Numbered from the stretch's first letter, positions 42,732 to 51,635 are shown. The stretch: DNA of 64,000 nucleotides from UBA6623 sp965238125 (GCA_965238125.1 OZ250179.1:6696001-6760000), one strand, 5' to 3'. The notes: generated by a model from the letters alone, not told the origin. Program-made: numbers and translations.

Positions 42732-44432
42732 TCACCACAGCACCACAAGATTCACAAACCCCACGACAACGCCGAAAGCCACCGCCCAGGTCACCGGCCG
42801 CCGGTACCACCGTAATCCACCCGGCGGAACGGGGAAAGGATACTCCGGCACCGGCCGCACTTCCTCGCGAGTACGCTCGAGCCAGGTCTTTGGCGCGGGC
42901 CGATGTTCGTCCGGGGCGGGTCTCGCCGGGACCGCCTCCGCGTCAACCTCCCCACGACTTGCATAAACCAGATTCCGCAAATCCTCCTTCTTCGCCCAAC
43001 CCCAATACAATGTCGAGATCAGCATCGCCGACGACGTCAGCGCAATGCTCCACGGATAAGCCCACCACGTGTTCGTCCACCACACCGGCAGGTCGAGGCC
43101 CCAACGGTCTCCCAAAAACGAGCTGACCCCGTAGGCGATCCCGACGAACAAACCCACCGCCCCGGAACGCTGGTGGACTCGCGTCAGCGTGCCCATCATG
43201 TAAACCGTAAACAGCGGCATGACCGCGACGCTCGTCAATCGCAAATAAAATGCCACCATCCCGGAATCGAGAAACGGAATGTAGCCGAACGACAAGGCGA
43301 TGACGCCGAAAGTCGCATACCGAGAGACCGTCAGATAATGGACGTCCTCGCGGGTTTTGACGAAAAACCGCGCGTAGATATCGCGTGTGAAAACCGCCGC
43401 GATCGACGATCCGATCGAATCGTAAGTCGAGATGCCGCCCGCCAGCACGCCGGCAACGACAATCCCGATCAGCCCGGGGCTCAAGAAATCTTGGACCAGC
43501 TTGGGATAGACCTCGTCGACCATGGCCAGATCCGGAAACACCGCTTTGCCGAGAATGCCCAAGGTGATGTTGAACCCCATCACGGCGGCCAGCACGACGC
43601 TCGCTAGAAAGGCCGCCATTTTCATATCCCACTCCGAGCGCGCCGCCAGCAAGCGCATCGCTTGGGAATGATTCACCACCGAGTAGGCGGTATGGGCGAC
43701 GATCCACCCGAAAATCACGAGGACAGCCGGCACTCCGGGCTCGGAACGTCCGCCGACGTGCATCATCGAACCGACCAGCGTCGGATCGATCGCCGCCAAG
43801 CGGTCTTCCAGCCCGCTCCACCCACCGACGAAGTTCCACAGAACGACCCACAAGATCAACGCGGCGAGAAACATCCCCACCGATTGCAGAGCGTCGGTCA
43901 CCGCGACCGATTTCAGCCCGCCCGCCGCCGTGTAGGCCGCCGAGGCGAGGGCGATCCCGACGACGAACCACCATGTCGCCGTCCCCCAACCCGTCAAGAT
44001 CGAAAATGTCAAGTACAGTGAAAAGGCGATATTGCCAAGAACGTTGGTGCGATACTGCACTTGGATCAGCGCGCTCAGCAAGCGCACCGCCGGCCCGAAA
44101 CGGTGTTCGAGGTACTCGGCGTTGGTGAACATCCCGCCGCGGTAAAGCGGCAAAAAAACAAAGTACGAGACAACAAACCAGCCGATGGGAATGCCCAGCC
44201 ACCAGCTCGTCAGGTTCGACAGGCCGAAGGTGTAGGCGCCCCCGACCACGGCCACGTAATCGCCGCTATCGACGGCGGTGGCGAACATTGAAAGTCCGAC
44301 GATCCACCACGGAAGTCCCTTGGCGGCTAGAAACCACTCGTAGGAAGTGGTCGTGCCCCGCGCCAAGTAAAGCCCGTAGACCACGATCGCGCCGTTGGCC
44401 ACGATGACGATGAGCCAATCAAGGGGGGTCAT
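42732..44432 (-). CDS. sodium:solute symporter family transporter
   Basis: 566 aa with about 13 hydrophobic helices. SSS features include WFLAAKGLPWWIVGLSMFAT, the TAAGGLKSVAVTDALQ segment, and AGVLAGGISTYDSIGSSIAA near the Na+ site. A charged C-terminal tail follows the last helices, then one more hydrophobic segment (VTWAVAFGVVVGFVNLVVLW). The substrate (sugar, amino acid or organic acid) is not decidable. The PhyH-like dioxygenase lies 50 bp upstream on the same strand, so uptake and oxidation of one compound is a reasonable guess. Confidence 0.88.
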   Translation of the reverse strand: MTPLDWLIVIVANGAIVVYGLYLARGTTTSYEWFLAAKGLPWWIVGLSMFATAVDSGDYVAVVGGAYTFGLSNLTSWWLGIPIGWFVVSYFVFLPLYRGGMFTNAEYLEHRFGPAVRLLSALIQVQYRTNVLGNIAFSLYLTFSILTGWGTATWWFVVGIALASAAYTAAGGLKSVAVTDALQSVGMFLAALILWVVLWNFVGGWSGLEDRLAAIDPTLVGSMMHVGGRSEPGVPAVLVIFGWIVAHTAYSVVNHSQAMRLLAARSEWDMKMAAFLASVVLAAVMGFNITLGILGKAVFPDLAMVDEVYPKLVQDFLSPGLIGIVVAGVLAGGISTYDSIGSSIAAVFTRDIYARFFVKTREDVHYLTVSRYATFGVIALSFGYIPFLDSGMVAFYLRLTSVAVMPLFTVYMMGTLTRVHQRSGAVGLFVGIAYGVSSFLGDRWGLDLPVWWTNTWWAYPWSIALTSSAMLISTLYWGWAKKEDLRNLVYASRGEVDAEAVPARPAPDEHRPAPKTWLERTREEVRPVPEYPFPVPPGGLRWYRRPVTWAVAFGVVVGFVNLVVLW

Positions 44433-44482
44433 TGTCCGTGAACCGTGAGCCGTAAACCGTGAACCGATTTTGGCCGGCGTTT

Positions 44483-45313
44483 CTACTTCTCGGTGGCGGC
44501 TTGCGTCGAGAGGATTTCCTTGGCGTGGATCTCGGCGGCCGCGAGGTGCTTGGCCAACGCTTCGGCGGCGTCGGTTTCCGGCGGCGGCTCGCTCATGTGC
44601 TCGTAATGGCGGTGGCGGTCTTCGCCTCGCGCCAGGATCACGGGATGATCCGGCGTCACCTGCTTGACTCGCGGATCGATGTAGCGAATAGCAAATCCGA
44701 TGCGCGGCTCATCGGAGGCGTTGCAGCCGGAGCCGTGAATGATCTTGACGTGGTGCAGCGACATTTCCCCGGGTTGCAAAACCACGTCCACCACATCTTC
44801 GTCGGCGACATCCACCTGAACCTCCTGGCCGCGCGAGAGCAAATTGTCTTCCGCCCAAGTTTCCTTATGCGGATGAATCGGATCTTTCTGCGTGCCGGGG
44901 GCGACCCGCATGCAACCGCTCTCGACCGTGCTTGGAGAGAGCGCGATCCATGCCGTCGTCACGAGCGTGGAATCGAGTCCCCAGTAGGTCCCGTCTTGGT
45001 GAAAGGTGACGTAGCCGGGGTCGCGAGCCGGTTTGGCGAAAATCGACGACGACCACACGAGCAAATCACGGCCGAGAACATCTTCGACCGCATCGAGAAC
45101 TTTCGGATGCGTGGCGAGATCCCAGGCCCAGCGAAAGTGAAGATGCGTCACCGCCAGCTCGGTCGATTTCGGCGTACGGTCGAAAGCGGCGAGGAGCTCT
45201 TCGTAGCCGCCCCGAAAACGGCGCACTTCGTCTTCAGACAGAACCGGGAGCGGAAAAACGACTCCGTCCCGTTCATAGTCCGCGAGTTGTTCCGAGTCTA
45301 AGCTCTTGGGCAC
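44483..45313 (-). CDS. phytanoyl-CoA dioxygenase family protein
   Basis: 276 aa Fe(II)/2-oxoglutarate oxygenase. Iron ligands H105-x-D107 lie in FHQDGTYWG and the distal His in MSLHHVKIIHGSG. The 2OG-binding Arg is likely in RIGFAIRYID. Full-length PhyH/EctD-like fold. Probably co-transcribed with the downstream Na+/solute symporter. Substrate unknown; such genes are frequent in Acidobacteriota, Planctomycetes and Poribacteria. Confidence 0.88.
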   Translation of the reverse strand: MPKSLDSEQLADYERDGVVFPLPVLSEDEVRRFRGGYEELLAAFDRTPKSTELAVTHLHFRWAWDLATHPKVLDAVEDVLGRDLLVWSSSIFAKPARDPGYVTFHQDGTYWGLDSTLVTTAWIALSPSTVESGCMRVAPGTQKDPIHPHKETWAEDNLLSRGQEVQVDVADEDVVDVVLQPGEMSLHHVKIIHGSGCNASDEPRIGFAIRYIDPRVKQVTPDHPVILARGEDRHRHYEHMSEPPPETDAAEALAKHLAAAEIHAKEILSTQAATEK

Positions 45314-45456
45314 GGCGTGCTCCGGATAAGGGAAGTTTCCTGTCTCCCCGGCCTGTTGATTTTAACAGTTTGGGTCCGAATGCCAAGGTTCCTTGAGCGG
45401 GGTCGAAAATGCGGGAACGGAAACCCATTCACGAAGGGGCGCATGCCTGGGTAGAG

Positions 45457-45509
45457 ACAAACACTCGTGTTTGTCCTAGTTCAAAGTCGGACAAGCTCTC
45501 AGCTTGTCC
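45457..45509. repeat. pair of intergenic hairpins
   Basis: ACAAACACTCGTGTTTGT (45457-45474, 8-bp stem) and GGACAAGCTCTCAGCTTGTCC (45489-45509, 9-bp stem) in the 206-bp gap upstream of phyH and downstream of the response regulator. They look like small dispersed palindromes and may end transcription of the regulator gene. Confidence 0.55.
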
Positions 45510-45519
45510 AATCGCGCCG

Positions 45520-46206
45520 TCACCCCGCAAACCGGTACCCCAAGCCGTGAACCGTTACAATCCAGCGAGGTTTCTTGAGGTCCGGTTCGATTTTCTGGCG
45601 CAGCCAGGCGACATGCACGTCCACGGTTCGCGTGGAAGGCGCGGACTGATACCCCCAAACCTCTTGCAGTAGTTTGTCGCGGGCCAGCGTTTCGCCGCGG
45701 TGCTCGATGAGATATTGCAACAGTTGGAATTCCTTGGCGGAAAGGCTTAGCTCTTCTTCCCCGCGGAAGACGCGGGTCCCCCGAAGATCCACGCGAACCG
45801 CCCCGAATTCGTAGGTCTCCGATGCCGGCTTGGGGGCGCCTTGCGAACGCCGCAACAAAGCCTCGATCCGCGCCAGCAGCTCGAGCATCTCGAAAAGTTT
45901 GGTGAGATAGTCGTCGGCGCCGATCTTCAGCCCGAGGATCTTGTCGATTGTTTGGCTCTTCGCGGTGAGCATCAAGATGGGCGTCTGGTCACCCTGCCGA
46001 CGCAGATCGCGGCAAACGTCGATGCCGCTCTTGGCGGGCAGCATCACATCGAGCAAGATCAGGTCGAATCCACCCCCGACAGCTCGTTCAAAACCGAGTG
46101 CGCCGTCGGCGGTCGTCTCGACTTCATAGCCTTCGCCGGCAAGCCTGTCGCGCAAGGTGATGCGAAGGCCTTCTTCGTCCTCGACCAGCAGAATACGATG
46201 ACTCAT
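45520..46206 (-). CDS. OmpR-family response regulator with altered K-P motif
   Basis: 228 aa. The receiver domain has the acidic pair in VEDEEG, phospho-acceptor Asp53 (ILLDVMLP), Thr82 (MLTAK) and Lys104. The residue after Lys104 is Leu (YLTKLFEM), where almost all receivers have the cis-proline (K-P). The C-terminal winged helix has LSAKEFQLLQYL and TVDVHVAWLRQKIEPD. No histidine kinase is adjacent, so the partner is elsewhere. CTT for CCT would be one substitution. Confidence 0.9.
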   Translation of the reverse strand: MSHRILLVEDEEGLRITLRDRLAGEGYEVETTADGALGFERAVGGGFDLILLDVMLPAKSGIDVCRDLRRQGDQTPILMLTAKSQTIDKILGLKIGADDYLTKLFEMLELLARIEALLRRSQGAPKPASETYEFGAVRVDLRGTRVFRGEEELSLSAKEFQLLQYLIEHRGETLARDKLLQEVWGYQSAPSTRTVDVHVAWLRQKIEPDLKKPRWIVTVHGLGYRFAG

Positions 46207-46276
46207 GGGCGGTGTGGGTGGGCCTGTGAAAAGATCGGAAACGGTTTCGTCTTCATGGCGAAAGCCTTACGGGAAA

Positions 46277-46372
46277 AGGCCGTTGAAACGGCCTGGCGTC
46301 GGACAAAAAGGGCCTATAAACCGGCCCTTGAAGGACCGGCCTATTTTCAATCCAAGCCCGGTAAACCGGGCT
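46277..46372. repeat. REP-like palindrome cluster, sister of 33331-33422
   Basis: AGGCCGTTGAAACGGCCT (46277-46294), GGGCCTATAAACCGGCCC (about 46310-46327) and AGCCCGGTAAACCGGGCT (46355-46372). The block lies between copies of a GGGCTGTGAA-type end (about 46210 and 46447, inverted), like the ends of the element at 15277. Confidence 0.7.
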
Positions 46373-46454
46373 AAGCGCGGACTCCCGTCCGCCGCCTCTG
46401 TTTTCACGGCTCGCATTCCGAGAGGCTCGGCACGGTCGCCAATTCTTCACAGCC

Positions 46455-47762
46455 CTACGCATCCGGGTATGTCCAAGGAGCCCGGTAATCGCGGCGCAGC
46501 AGCTTATTCGCTTCCGGGTCGCCGGGGATCGCTTGCTTTTTCGGATCCCACTCGACAGCACGGCCGAGCTTCTGTGACACCACGCCGAGCAAGCTCATCA
46601 CAGTAGCCTGATGTCCGACTTCGATATCGCAGACCGGACGCCGGCCGGTTTCGATGCTTTCCAATAAATCGTTCCAGAGCCCCTCGATGTTTTGGCTGTC
46701 GGGTTCGTTCAATTGCGGATCCTCGTGCAGCATTTCTTTTTTCTTGCTGCTCGGGTAGAACGTCCATCCATCGAGCCAGCCCATGTGAAAGGTTCCTTCG
46801 GTGCCGTAGAAGTTCACGCCGATGTTCGACTTCTCGGCATAGTTGTGGGCATACCAACGGTGTTCCCAGCTACAGGTGAAAGATTCGAACTCGAACGTCA
46901 CAATTTGCGTGTCGGGAGCATCCGTCGTGTCCCGAACGATATGTCTCCCCCCAGTCGAGGAAACGCGTTTGGGGTGTTTCTCCTCGCTCCACCAAAGCAC
47001 CTGGTCGAACCAGTGAATCGCCCAATCGCCGATCGTACCGTTGGCGTAATCAAGGAAGTTGCGGAAGCCCTTGGGATGAATCGCCGGGTTGAAGGCCCGC
47101 GACGGCGCCGGTCCGCACCACATGTCCCAATCGAGCCCCGCGGGCGGCTCGGCGTCGGGCGTGGGCTTGCCGGGTCCGCCGGCGCGGTGGACGAAGCAGC
47201 GAGCCATGCCGATCTTGCCCGCCTTGCCCGCCTGTAGAAACTTCATGCCCGACATATTGTGCGGCGAGACGCGCCGATGCGTGCCGACCTGCACCGAGCG
47301 GCCGTGTTTGCGCGCGGCTTGGACCATCGCCCAGCCCTCGTGAACGGTGTGGCTGATCGGTTTCTCGACGTAGATGTGGGCTCCGACCTCCATGGCGGCG
47401 ATCGCGATAAGCGGATGCCAGTGGTCGGGTGTGCCGACGATCACGATGTCGGGTTTTTCGGCGGCGAGTAGTTCGCGATAGTCTTTGTACGTCTTCGGCT
47501 GATCGCCGGAGAGCTTGTTGACCTCGGCAGCGGCGGGGTCGAGTTGATTGATGTCGACGTCGCACAGGGCGACGGCTTGGGCGCGGCCCGAGGCCAGCGC
47601 GGTGCGAAGAATGTTCATCCCCCACCAGCCGGTTCCGATCAGCGCGGTGCGATATTTCTTGGTCCTCGAAGCCCCGAACAACGGCGCGGCGTAGGCCAGG
47701 TTGGCGGCGGCCGAAGATTGCAGGAACCGTCTGCGTGGCATTGATTTCGACACGAGATTCAC
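46455..47762 (-). CDS. Gfo/Idh/MocA-family oxidoreductase, Tat-type leader
   Basis: 435 aa. The leader SMPRRRFLQSSAAANLAYAA has the twin-arginine pattern, so the protein is probably exported folded. Then a Rossmann domain (ALIGTGWWGMNILRTA), the VGTPDHWHP and YVEKPISHTVHEGW motifs (EKP lysine) and the C-terminal GFO/IDH/MocA domain with WAIHWFDQVLWW. Typical of exported sugar oxidoreductases in Acidobacteriota and Planctomycetes. The substrate is unknown. It may share an operon with nothing visible; the chimeric crp lies upstream on the same strand. Confidence 0.88.
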   Translation of the reverse strand: MNLVSKSMPRRRFLQSSAAANLAYAAPLFGASRTKKYRTALIGTGWWGMNILRTALASGRAQAVALCDVDINQLDPAAAEVNKLSGDQPKTYKDYRELLAAEKPDIVIVGTPDHWHPLIAIAAMEVGAHIYVEKPISHTVHEGWAMVQAARKHGRSVQVGTHRRVSPHNMSGMKFLQAGKAGKIGMARCFVHRAGGPGKPTPDAEPPAGLDWDMWCGPAPSRAFNPAIHPKGFRNFLDYANGTIGDWAIHWFDQVLWWSEEKHPKRVSSTGGRHIVRDTTDAPDTQIVTFEFESFTCSWEHRWYAHNYAEKSNIGVNFYGTEGTFHMGWLDGWTFYPSSKKKEMLHEDPQLNEPDSQNIEGLWNDLLESIETGRRPVCDIEVGHQATVMSLLGVVSQKLGRAVEWDPKKQAIPGDPEANKLLRRDYRAPWTYPDA

Positions 47763-47919
47763 CTCCGTGATCCGGCCGGCGGCGTAAGACGGTCAAGGGA
47801 AGCGACGAACGGCCGGACCGGATCGAATTTTACTGTTGATGTTCGGTCGGGCGCAACCGCGAAGAGTCCGGCGACAACCGAAACGAAGCCTATCTCCCGG
47901 CGCGGGTTTGGGATTATCG

Positions 47920-48609
47920 TTAGGAGGTTGATTGGGCGAAAGATCTTCCCCGGGGGGCTGCTTCGGGATCTTTGCTACCTGACGGCGTGGCGTGGGCGCG
48001 CAACATCTCGACGGACTTGACCACCACACAGCGGCGCCGAATATCGATGCATCCTTTTCTGCGAAGCCGATTCAGGGCCGCGGAGGTTGTTTCGCGGGTT
48101 GCGCCGATGAGTCCCGCCACGTCCCGTTGGGACAGGCGCATCTCGACGTCCGCCGGATCGAGATTGTGGGTTTTTCCCCACTGGAGCAAAAGGCCGGCGA
48201 TCCTTTGCTCAACTTCAAGCAGCGTTAACCATTGCACCTGTTCCTCGAGTTCGCGAACCCGGCGGCCTAAATTCCGCGAGAACAAAGCCCAGAATTCGGG
48301 GTGCTCTTCGGCATGAGCCATCGCCGTTTCTCGCGAAATAATGCTGACTGTGGCTTTCTCGATCACTTCGGCCTCGGCCTTGCGCACCGGGTCGTCAAAC
48401 AGCGCGCATTCGCCGAAGACTTGCCCCGGTTCGACGATCCGTAAAACGCACTGCTTGCCGCCGCCGGCGGAAACCGCTATCTTGACTCGCCCCGAATGGA
48501 GAAAGAAGAGTCGATCGGCGGTTTCTCCAGGTGAAAAAACGCGGGCGCCGCGTTTGATCAGCAAGGGCTTGGCCCGGATTTCCACTTTAGTTTCGGTTCT
48601 GCTAACCAT
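47920..48609 (-). CDS. Crp/Fnr-family regulator, N-terminus replaced by IS1380 sequence
   Basis: 229 aa as it stands. A cyclic-nucleotide-binding fold (FSPGETADRLFFLHSGRVKI, PGQVFGECALFDD) precedes a winged helix (LSQRDVAGLIGATRETTSAA). The first 13 residues (MVSRTETKVEIRA) are encoded by the end of the IS1380 copy at 48573-50238. The native start lies beyond the element (GTG 50316, remnant 50239-50316). Without the element the protein would be about 241 aa. The new ATG is in frame but lacks an obvious ribosome site, so expression is uncertain. Confidence 0.88.
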   Translation of the reverse strand: MVSRTETKVEIRAKPLLIKRGARVFSPGETADRLFFLHSGRVKIAVSAGGGKQCVLRIVEPGQVFGECALFDDPVRKAEAEVIEKATVSIISRETAMAHAEEHPEFWALFSRNLGRRVRELEEQVQWLTLLEVEQRIAGLLLQWGKTHNLDPADVEMRLSQRDVAGLIGATRETTSAALNRLRRKGCIDIRRRCVVVKSVEMLRAHATPSGSKDPEAAPRGRSFAQSTS

Positions 48610-50238
48610 CGGGTGGACTCGGACGCCTTTATTTATGCGGGCTTGAAAGCACTCAAGGCGCTGAGGAGATCAACACCCAATGGGTGAAAAAGAAAACAAA
48701 CCGTTTCAGCTCACCTTCAATGGATTTCTCAAGGTCGATTTCCAAGGATCGCGAGTCACCTCGGATGGCGGGCTGATTCTCATTCGCGAACTGGACGAAC
48801 GACTCGGACTAGGCAAGCTGATAGACGAGCATCTGACGGATTCGCGGCAAGGCTCGAACAAGAAGTTCCCGTTCGTCGATCTGCTGCGACAGTCGGTCTA
48901 CTCCCGCTTGGCGGGCTACGAGGATCTCAACGACGCCGTTCGTGTCTCCGCCGATCCAACCTTTCGGCTGATTGGCTCGAAGAAGAACTGGGATCGCGGC
49001 GCGGCGCTGACCTCCCGGCTGCAGAGCTTCGAGACCGCCATGCTCGCCGGCGACGAGAATCTGATCGGGCTGATGGCGGTGAACCGCGAGTTGATCGCGC
49101 AAGCCGAGGCCGGTGATGACTCCGCGTGCGTCGTGCTGGACATGGACTCTACCGAGAGCCCCGTCCACGGCCGGCAGGAAGGCAGCGCCTACAACGGCCA
49201 CTTCGAGTCGGTCTGCTACCACCCACTGTTGCTGTTCAACCAGCACGGCGATTGCTTGGCGGCAAAGTTGCGACCGGGCAACGTGTCCAGCGCCGAGGAC
49301 TGGGACGAGCTGCTGCTGCCGGAAATCGAACGCCAACAGGCGGAGGGCAAACAGGTGACGTTCCGGGCCGATGCCGCCTTCGCCAAGCCGGATATTTACG
49401 AGACGTTGGAGGAGCGCGGCGTGGACTACGTGATTCGCATCCCGGCCAACAAGAGCCTGGAGCTGGAGATCGAAGATATCCTGTTTCGTCCGCCGGGCAG
49501 GCCGAGCGCAAAGCCCCTGGTGCGCTACAGGAGCTTTCGGTATCAGGCCGCGAGCTGGTCGAAGTCCCGGCGGGTTGTTGCGAAGGTCGAGCATCACCAA
49601 GGTGAGTTGTTTCCTCGCGTCGGTTTCATCGTCACGAGCATGGCCTTGCCGAGCCGCTCGCTGGTGCGGTTCTACAACAAGCGCGGCACGGCGGAGCAGT
49701 GGATCAAGGAAGGCAAACAAGCGACGCATTGGACAAGGCTGTCATGCCATCGGTTCCGGGCCAACGAAGTGCGACTGCAACTCAGCGTGCTGGCCTATAA
49801 CCTGGGGAACCTATGGCGGAGGCTCGGGCTGCCGCAACGGATCAAGAGCTGGTCGCTGACGAGCTTGCAACAGCGGCTGATGAAGACGGGCGGTAGGCTG
49901 GTCAAGCATGCGCGGTACTATTGGCTGCTGTTGGCCGAAGGACATCTGAACCGGCGGCTGTTCGGCGACATGCTGCATAGGATCTGGGCGCTGCCTGTGC
50001 CGGGTGGGTAGCGTTGCCCGGGCGAGGATCAACAGTTTTTGGCTCCAAAAAGGTTTCGCAGGGAGCAGTGTCGGCCGGAGCGCCGTTCAGTCCGCTCAAT
50101 CAACGTCTGTGAGCGGACGGACGAGCCCTGGCGCCTACCGGCGGAGGTGATGTGCAGGGTTCAGCGCGAAAAGACGTGGTATTCGGCGCAGCGGGGGTGT
50201 ATCCTGTGACCGTGCCAGGGCCAAAATGGAAATCCTGG
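48573..50238 (+). mobile_element. IS1380-family element, copy 3 (1666 bp), target duplication CTTGG
   Basis: Left end CCCGGATTTCCACTTTAG and right end CCAAAATGGAAATCCTGG (inverted, 15 of 18), flanked by CTTGG at 48568-48572 and 50239-50243. Transposase intact. The right ~230 bp match copy 1, but its left ~100 bp differ from copies 1 and 2. Inserted in the 5' part of crp, opposite to its transcription. Confidence 0.92.
48680..50011 (+). CDS. IS1380-family transposase, intact
   Basis: 443 aa, same architecture as 6159-7490: SDGGLILIRELDERLGL, VLDMDSTESPVHGRQEGSAY, RADAAFAKPDIYET and FYNKRGTAEQWIKEGK. It differs from copy 1 mainly in residues 55-135 (e.g. TSRLQSFETAMLAGDENLIG), where copy 1 equals copy 2. 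No stops, so possibly active. Confidence 0.92.
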   Translation: MGEKENKPFQLTFNGFLKVDFQGSRVTSDGGLILIRELDERLGLGKLIDEHLTDSRQGSNKKFPFVDLLRQSVYSRLAGYEDLNDAVRVSADPTFRLIGSKKNWDRGAALTSRLQSFETAMLAGDENLIGLMAVNRELIAQAEAGDDSACVVLDMDSTESPVHGRQEGSAYNGHFESVCYHPLLLFNQHGDCLAAKLRPGNVSSAEDWDELLLPEIERQQAEGKQVTFRADAAFAKPDIYETLEERGVDYVIRIPANKSLELEIEDILFRPPGRPSAKPLVRYRSFRYQAASWSKSRRVVAKVEHHQGELFPRVGFIVTSMALPSRSLVRFYNKRGTAEQWIKEGKQATHWTRLSCHRFRANEVRLQLSVLAYNLGNLWRRLGLPQRIKSWSLTSLQQRLMKTGGRLVKHARYYWLLLAEGHLNRRLFGDMLHRIWALPVPGG

Positions 50239-50316
50239 CTTGGTGGATTCTCTCAGCGTCGCCAGTTGGGCCGGCAACTCGCCGGCCAGCCACCCTTCAA
50301 CTTCAGGGGAAAGCAC
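50239..50316 (-). pseudogene. severed 5' end of crp (first 26 codons)
   Basis: From a GTG at 50316, with GGAG 8 bases upstream, the frame reads MLSPEVEGWLAGELPAQLAT then LRESTK. It joins exactly in frame with PLLIKRGARVF of the chimeric gene when the element and one CTTGG are removed. The original crp promoter should lie in 50317-50411, now 1.7 kb from the body of the gene. Confidence 0.75.
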
Positions 50317-50411
50317 AATGACATCTCCGTAGCTGGCAAGAAAGTACTACGAACAATAGCAAAGTAATACCGGCAATACCACGTACCTTTGACCTGTGAT
50401 GTAAGAAATCT

Positions 50412-51263
50412 TTATCCCAGGCGAAACGTCTCACGAAGCTCGTTGCCCTGCCGGAACTCCTCGGCGAGTTCCGACGAGGCGAGTTTCTCGCGCAAGTTTT
50501 CCAAACGACGGATGTAGGCCGTGAGGACGTCGCGGAGGTTGTCCCGGTTGGTCTCGAGGATGTCGCTCCAAATCTCGAAGGGGCTCTCGGCGAGACGGGT
50601 CATGTCGCGCAGCCCGCTGCCGGCGAGCTGAAGCCCTCTGTCATCGCCAAGAGCATCGAAGACGGAGGCGGCTAATGCCGTCGAGGCGAGCTGCGGAAGG
50701 TGAGACGTCCAACTCACAATTCGGTCGTGCTCAGGAGCGGATAGGACACAAAACTCCGCGCCCATGCGGCCAAGATAATCCACGAAAGAATCGACTATTT
50801 CATTCCTGGGAAGGGTGTCTTGAAGCGGAGTAAGAGCGTAAGCGGCCCCGCGGAATAGCTCGGCGTCGGCGATTTCGACCCCGCGACCCTCTTTGCCCGC
50901 CATGGGGTGTCCGCCGATGAAAAACGGCCCGGAGTCGAACAACTCCGCCGCCCGACGGACGATTGCTTCCTTCGTGCTGCCCGCGTCGGTCACCAGCGCG
51001 TGCTCGGCGGCGTATTGCCGAACTTCGGGCAACAGCGCAATGATGCGGGCAATCGGCTGCGCCAGGTAGATCAGATCGGCTTGCGGAACGGCGTCTTCGA
51101 GGGGCGCTCCGGCATCGATGGCCCCGCTTTTGAGGGCGACCTGGATGGTCCGCTCCGAGCTGACGCCGAGCAGGCGGCCGGTGAACCCGGCTCGGCGCAG
51201 GGCCAGCCCGAAAGAGCCGCCGATCAGGCCGACTCCGACGATAGCGACAGTCTCAATCGGCAT
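50412..51263 (-). CDS. tyrA: prephenate dehydrogenase
   Basis: 283 aa from the ATG at 51263, which puts the Rossmann motif VAIVGVGLIGGSFGLALRR at the N-terminus; the frame is open farther upstream but overlaps aroQ. It contains VTDAGSTKEAIV, FIGGHPMAGKEGRG (catalytic His region) and SAPEHDRIVSWTSHLP, with a helical dimerisation C-terminus. Converts prephenate to 4-hydroxyphenylpyruvate for tyrosine. Last gene of the aromatic operon; overlaps aroQ by 11 bases. Confidence 0.92.
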   Translation of the reverse strand: MPIETVAIVGVGLIGGSFGLALRRAGFTGRLLGVSSERTIQVALKSGAIDAGAPLEDAVPQADLIYLAQPIARIIALLPEVRQYAAEHALVTDAGSTKEAIVRRAAELFDSGPFFIGGHPMAGKEGRGVEIADAELFRGAAYALTPLQDTLPRNEIVDSFVDYLGRMGAEFCVLSAPEHDRIVSWTSHLPQLASTALAASVFDALGDDRGLQLAGSGLRDMTRLAESPFEIWSDILETNRDNLRDVLTAYIRRLENLREKLASSELAEEFRQGNELRETFRLG

Positions 51264-51618
51264 GGGGCGGTCGAGCGGGAAAAGCTTCTCGGATACCAAC
51301 GGGATCCTGCGTCTCACGGCGCGTTTCGAGGGAGGCATCGTCTTGGGTCTTCGCGGCTTCCTGCTCGGCCTGCACAGCCCGCATTTCGCGAATCACGGCT
51401 TCGAAAATGCGGCGAATCGCGTCGTCGCCGAGAGGCCCCCCGTTTTGCTTCTTAAGGTTTTCGAAGATTTGGTCCTCGCGGCCGGGTTCGTGAACCGGGA
51501 TGCCCTGTTGGCGTTTGAGCGGCGCCAAGTTCAACACGTACCCAACGCGCTCGTTGAGCAACGCCAGAATCCGGCGATCCACATCGTTGATTCGCTCTCG
51601 CCAATCGGCAAGGTCCAT
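51253..51618 (-). CDS. aroQ: chorismate mutase (AroQ class)
   Basis: 121 aa from the ATG at 51618 (MDLADWRERINDVDRRILAL). All-helical AroQ fold: RINDVDRRILALLNERV, VLNLAPLKRQQGIPVHEPGR (Lys and Arg active-site residues), AIRRIFEAVIREM. Converts chorismate to prephenate, the substrate of the next gene, tyrA. The C-terminus is extended by about 30 polar residues that overlap the tyrA start. Placed directly after trpA. Confidence 0.9.
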   Translation of the reverse strand: MDLADWRERINDVDRRILALLNERVGYVLNLAPLKRQQGIPVHEPGREDQIFENLKKQNGGPLGDDAIRRIFEAVIREMRAVQAEQEAAKTQDDASLETRRETQDPVGIREAFPARPPHAD

Positions 51619-51635
51619 AAGAGCTTCCTTGAGGC

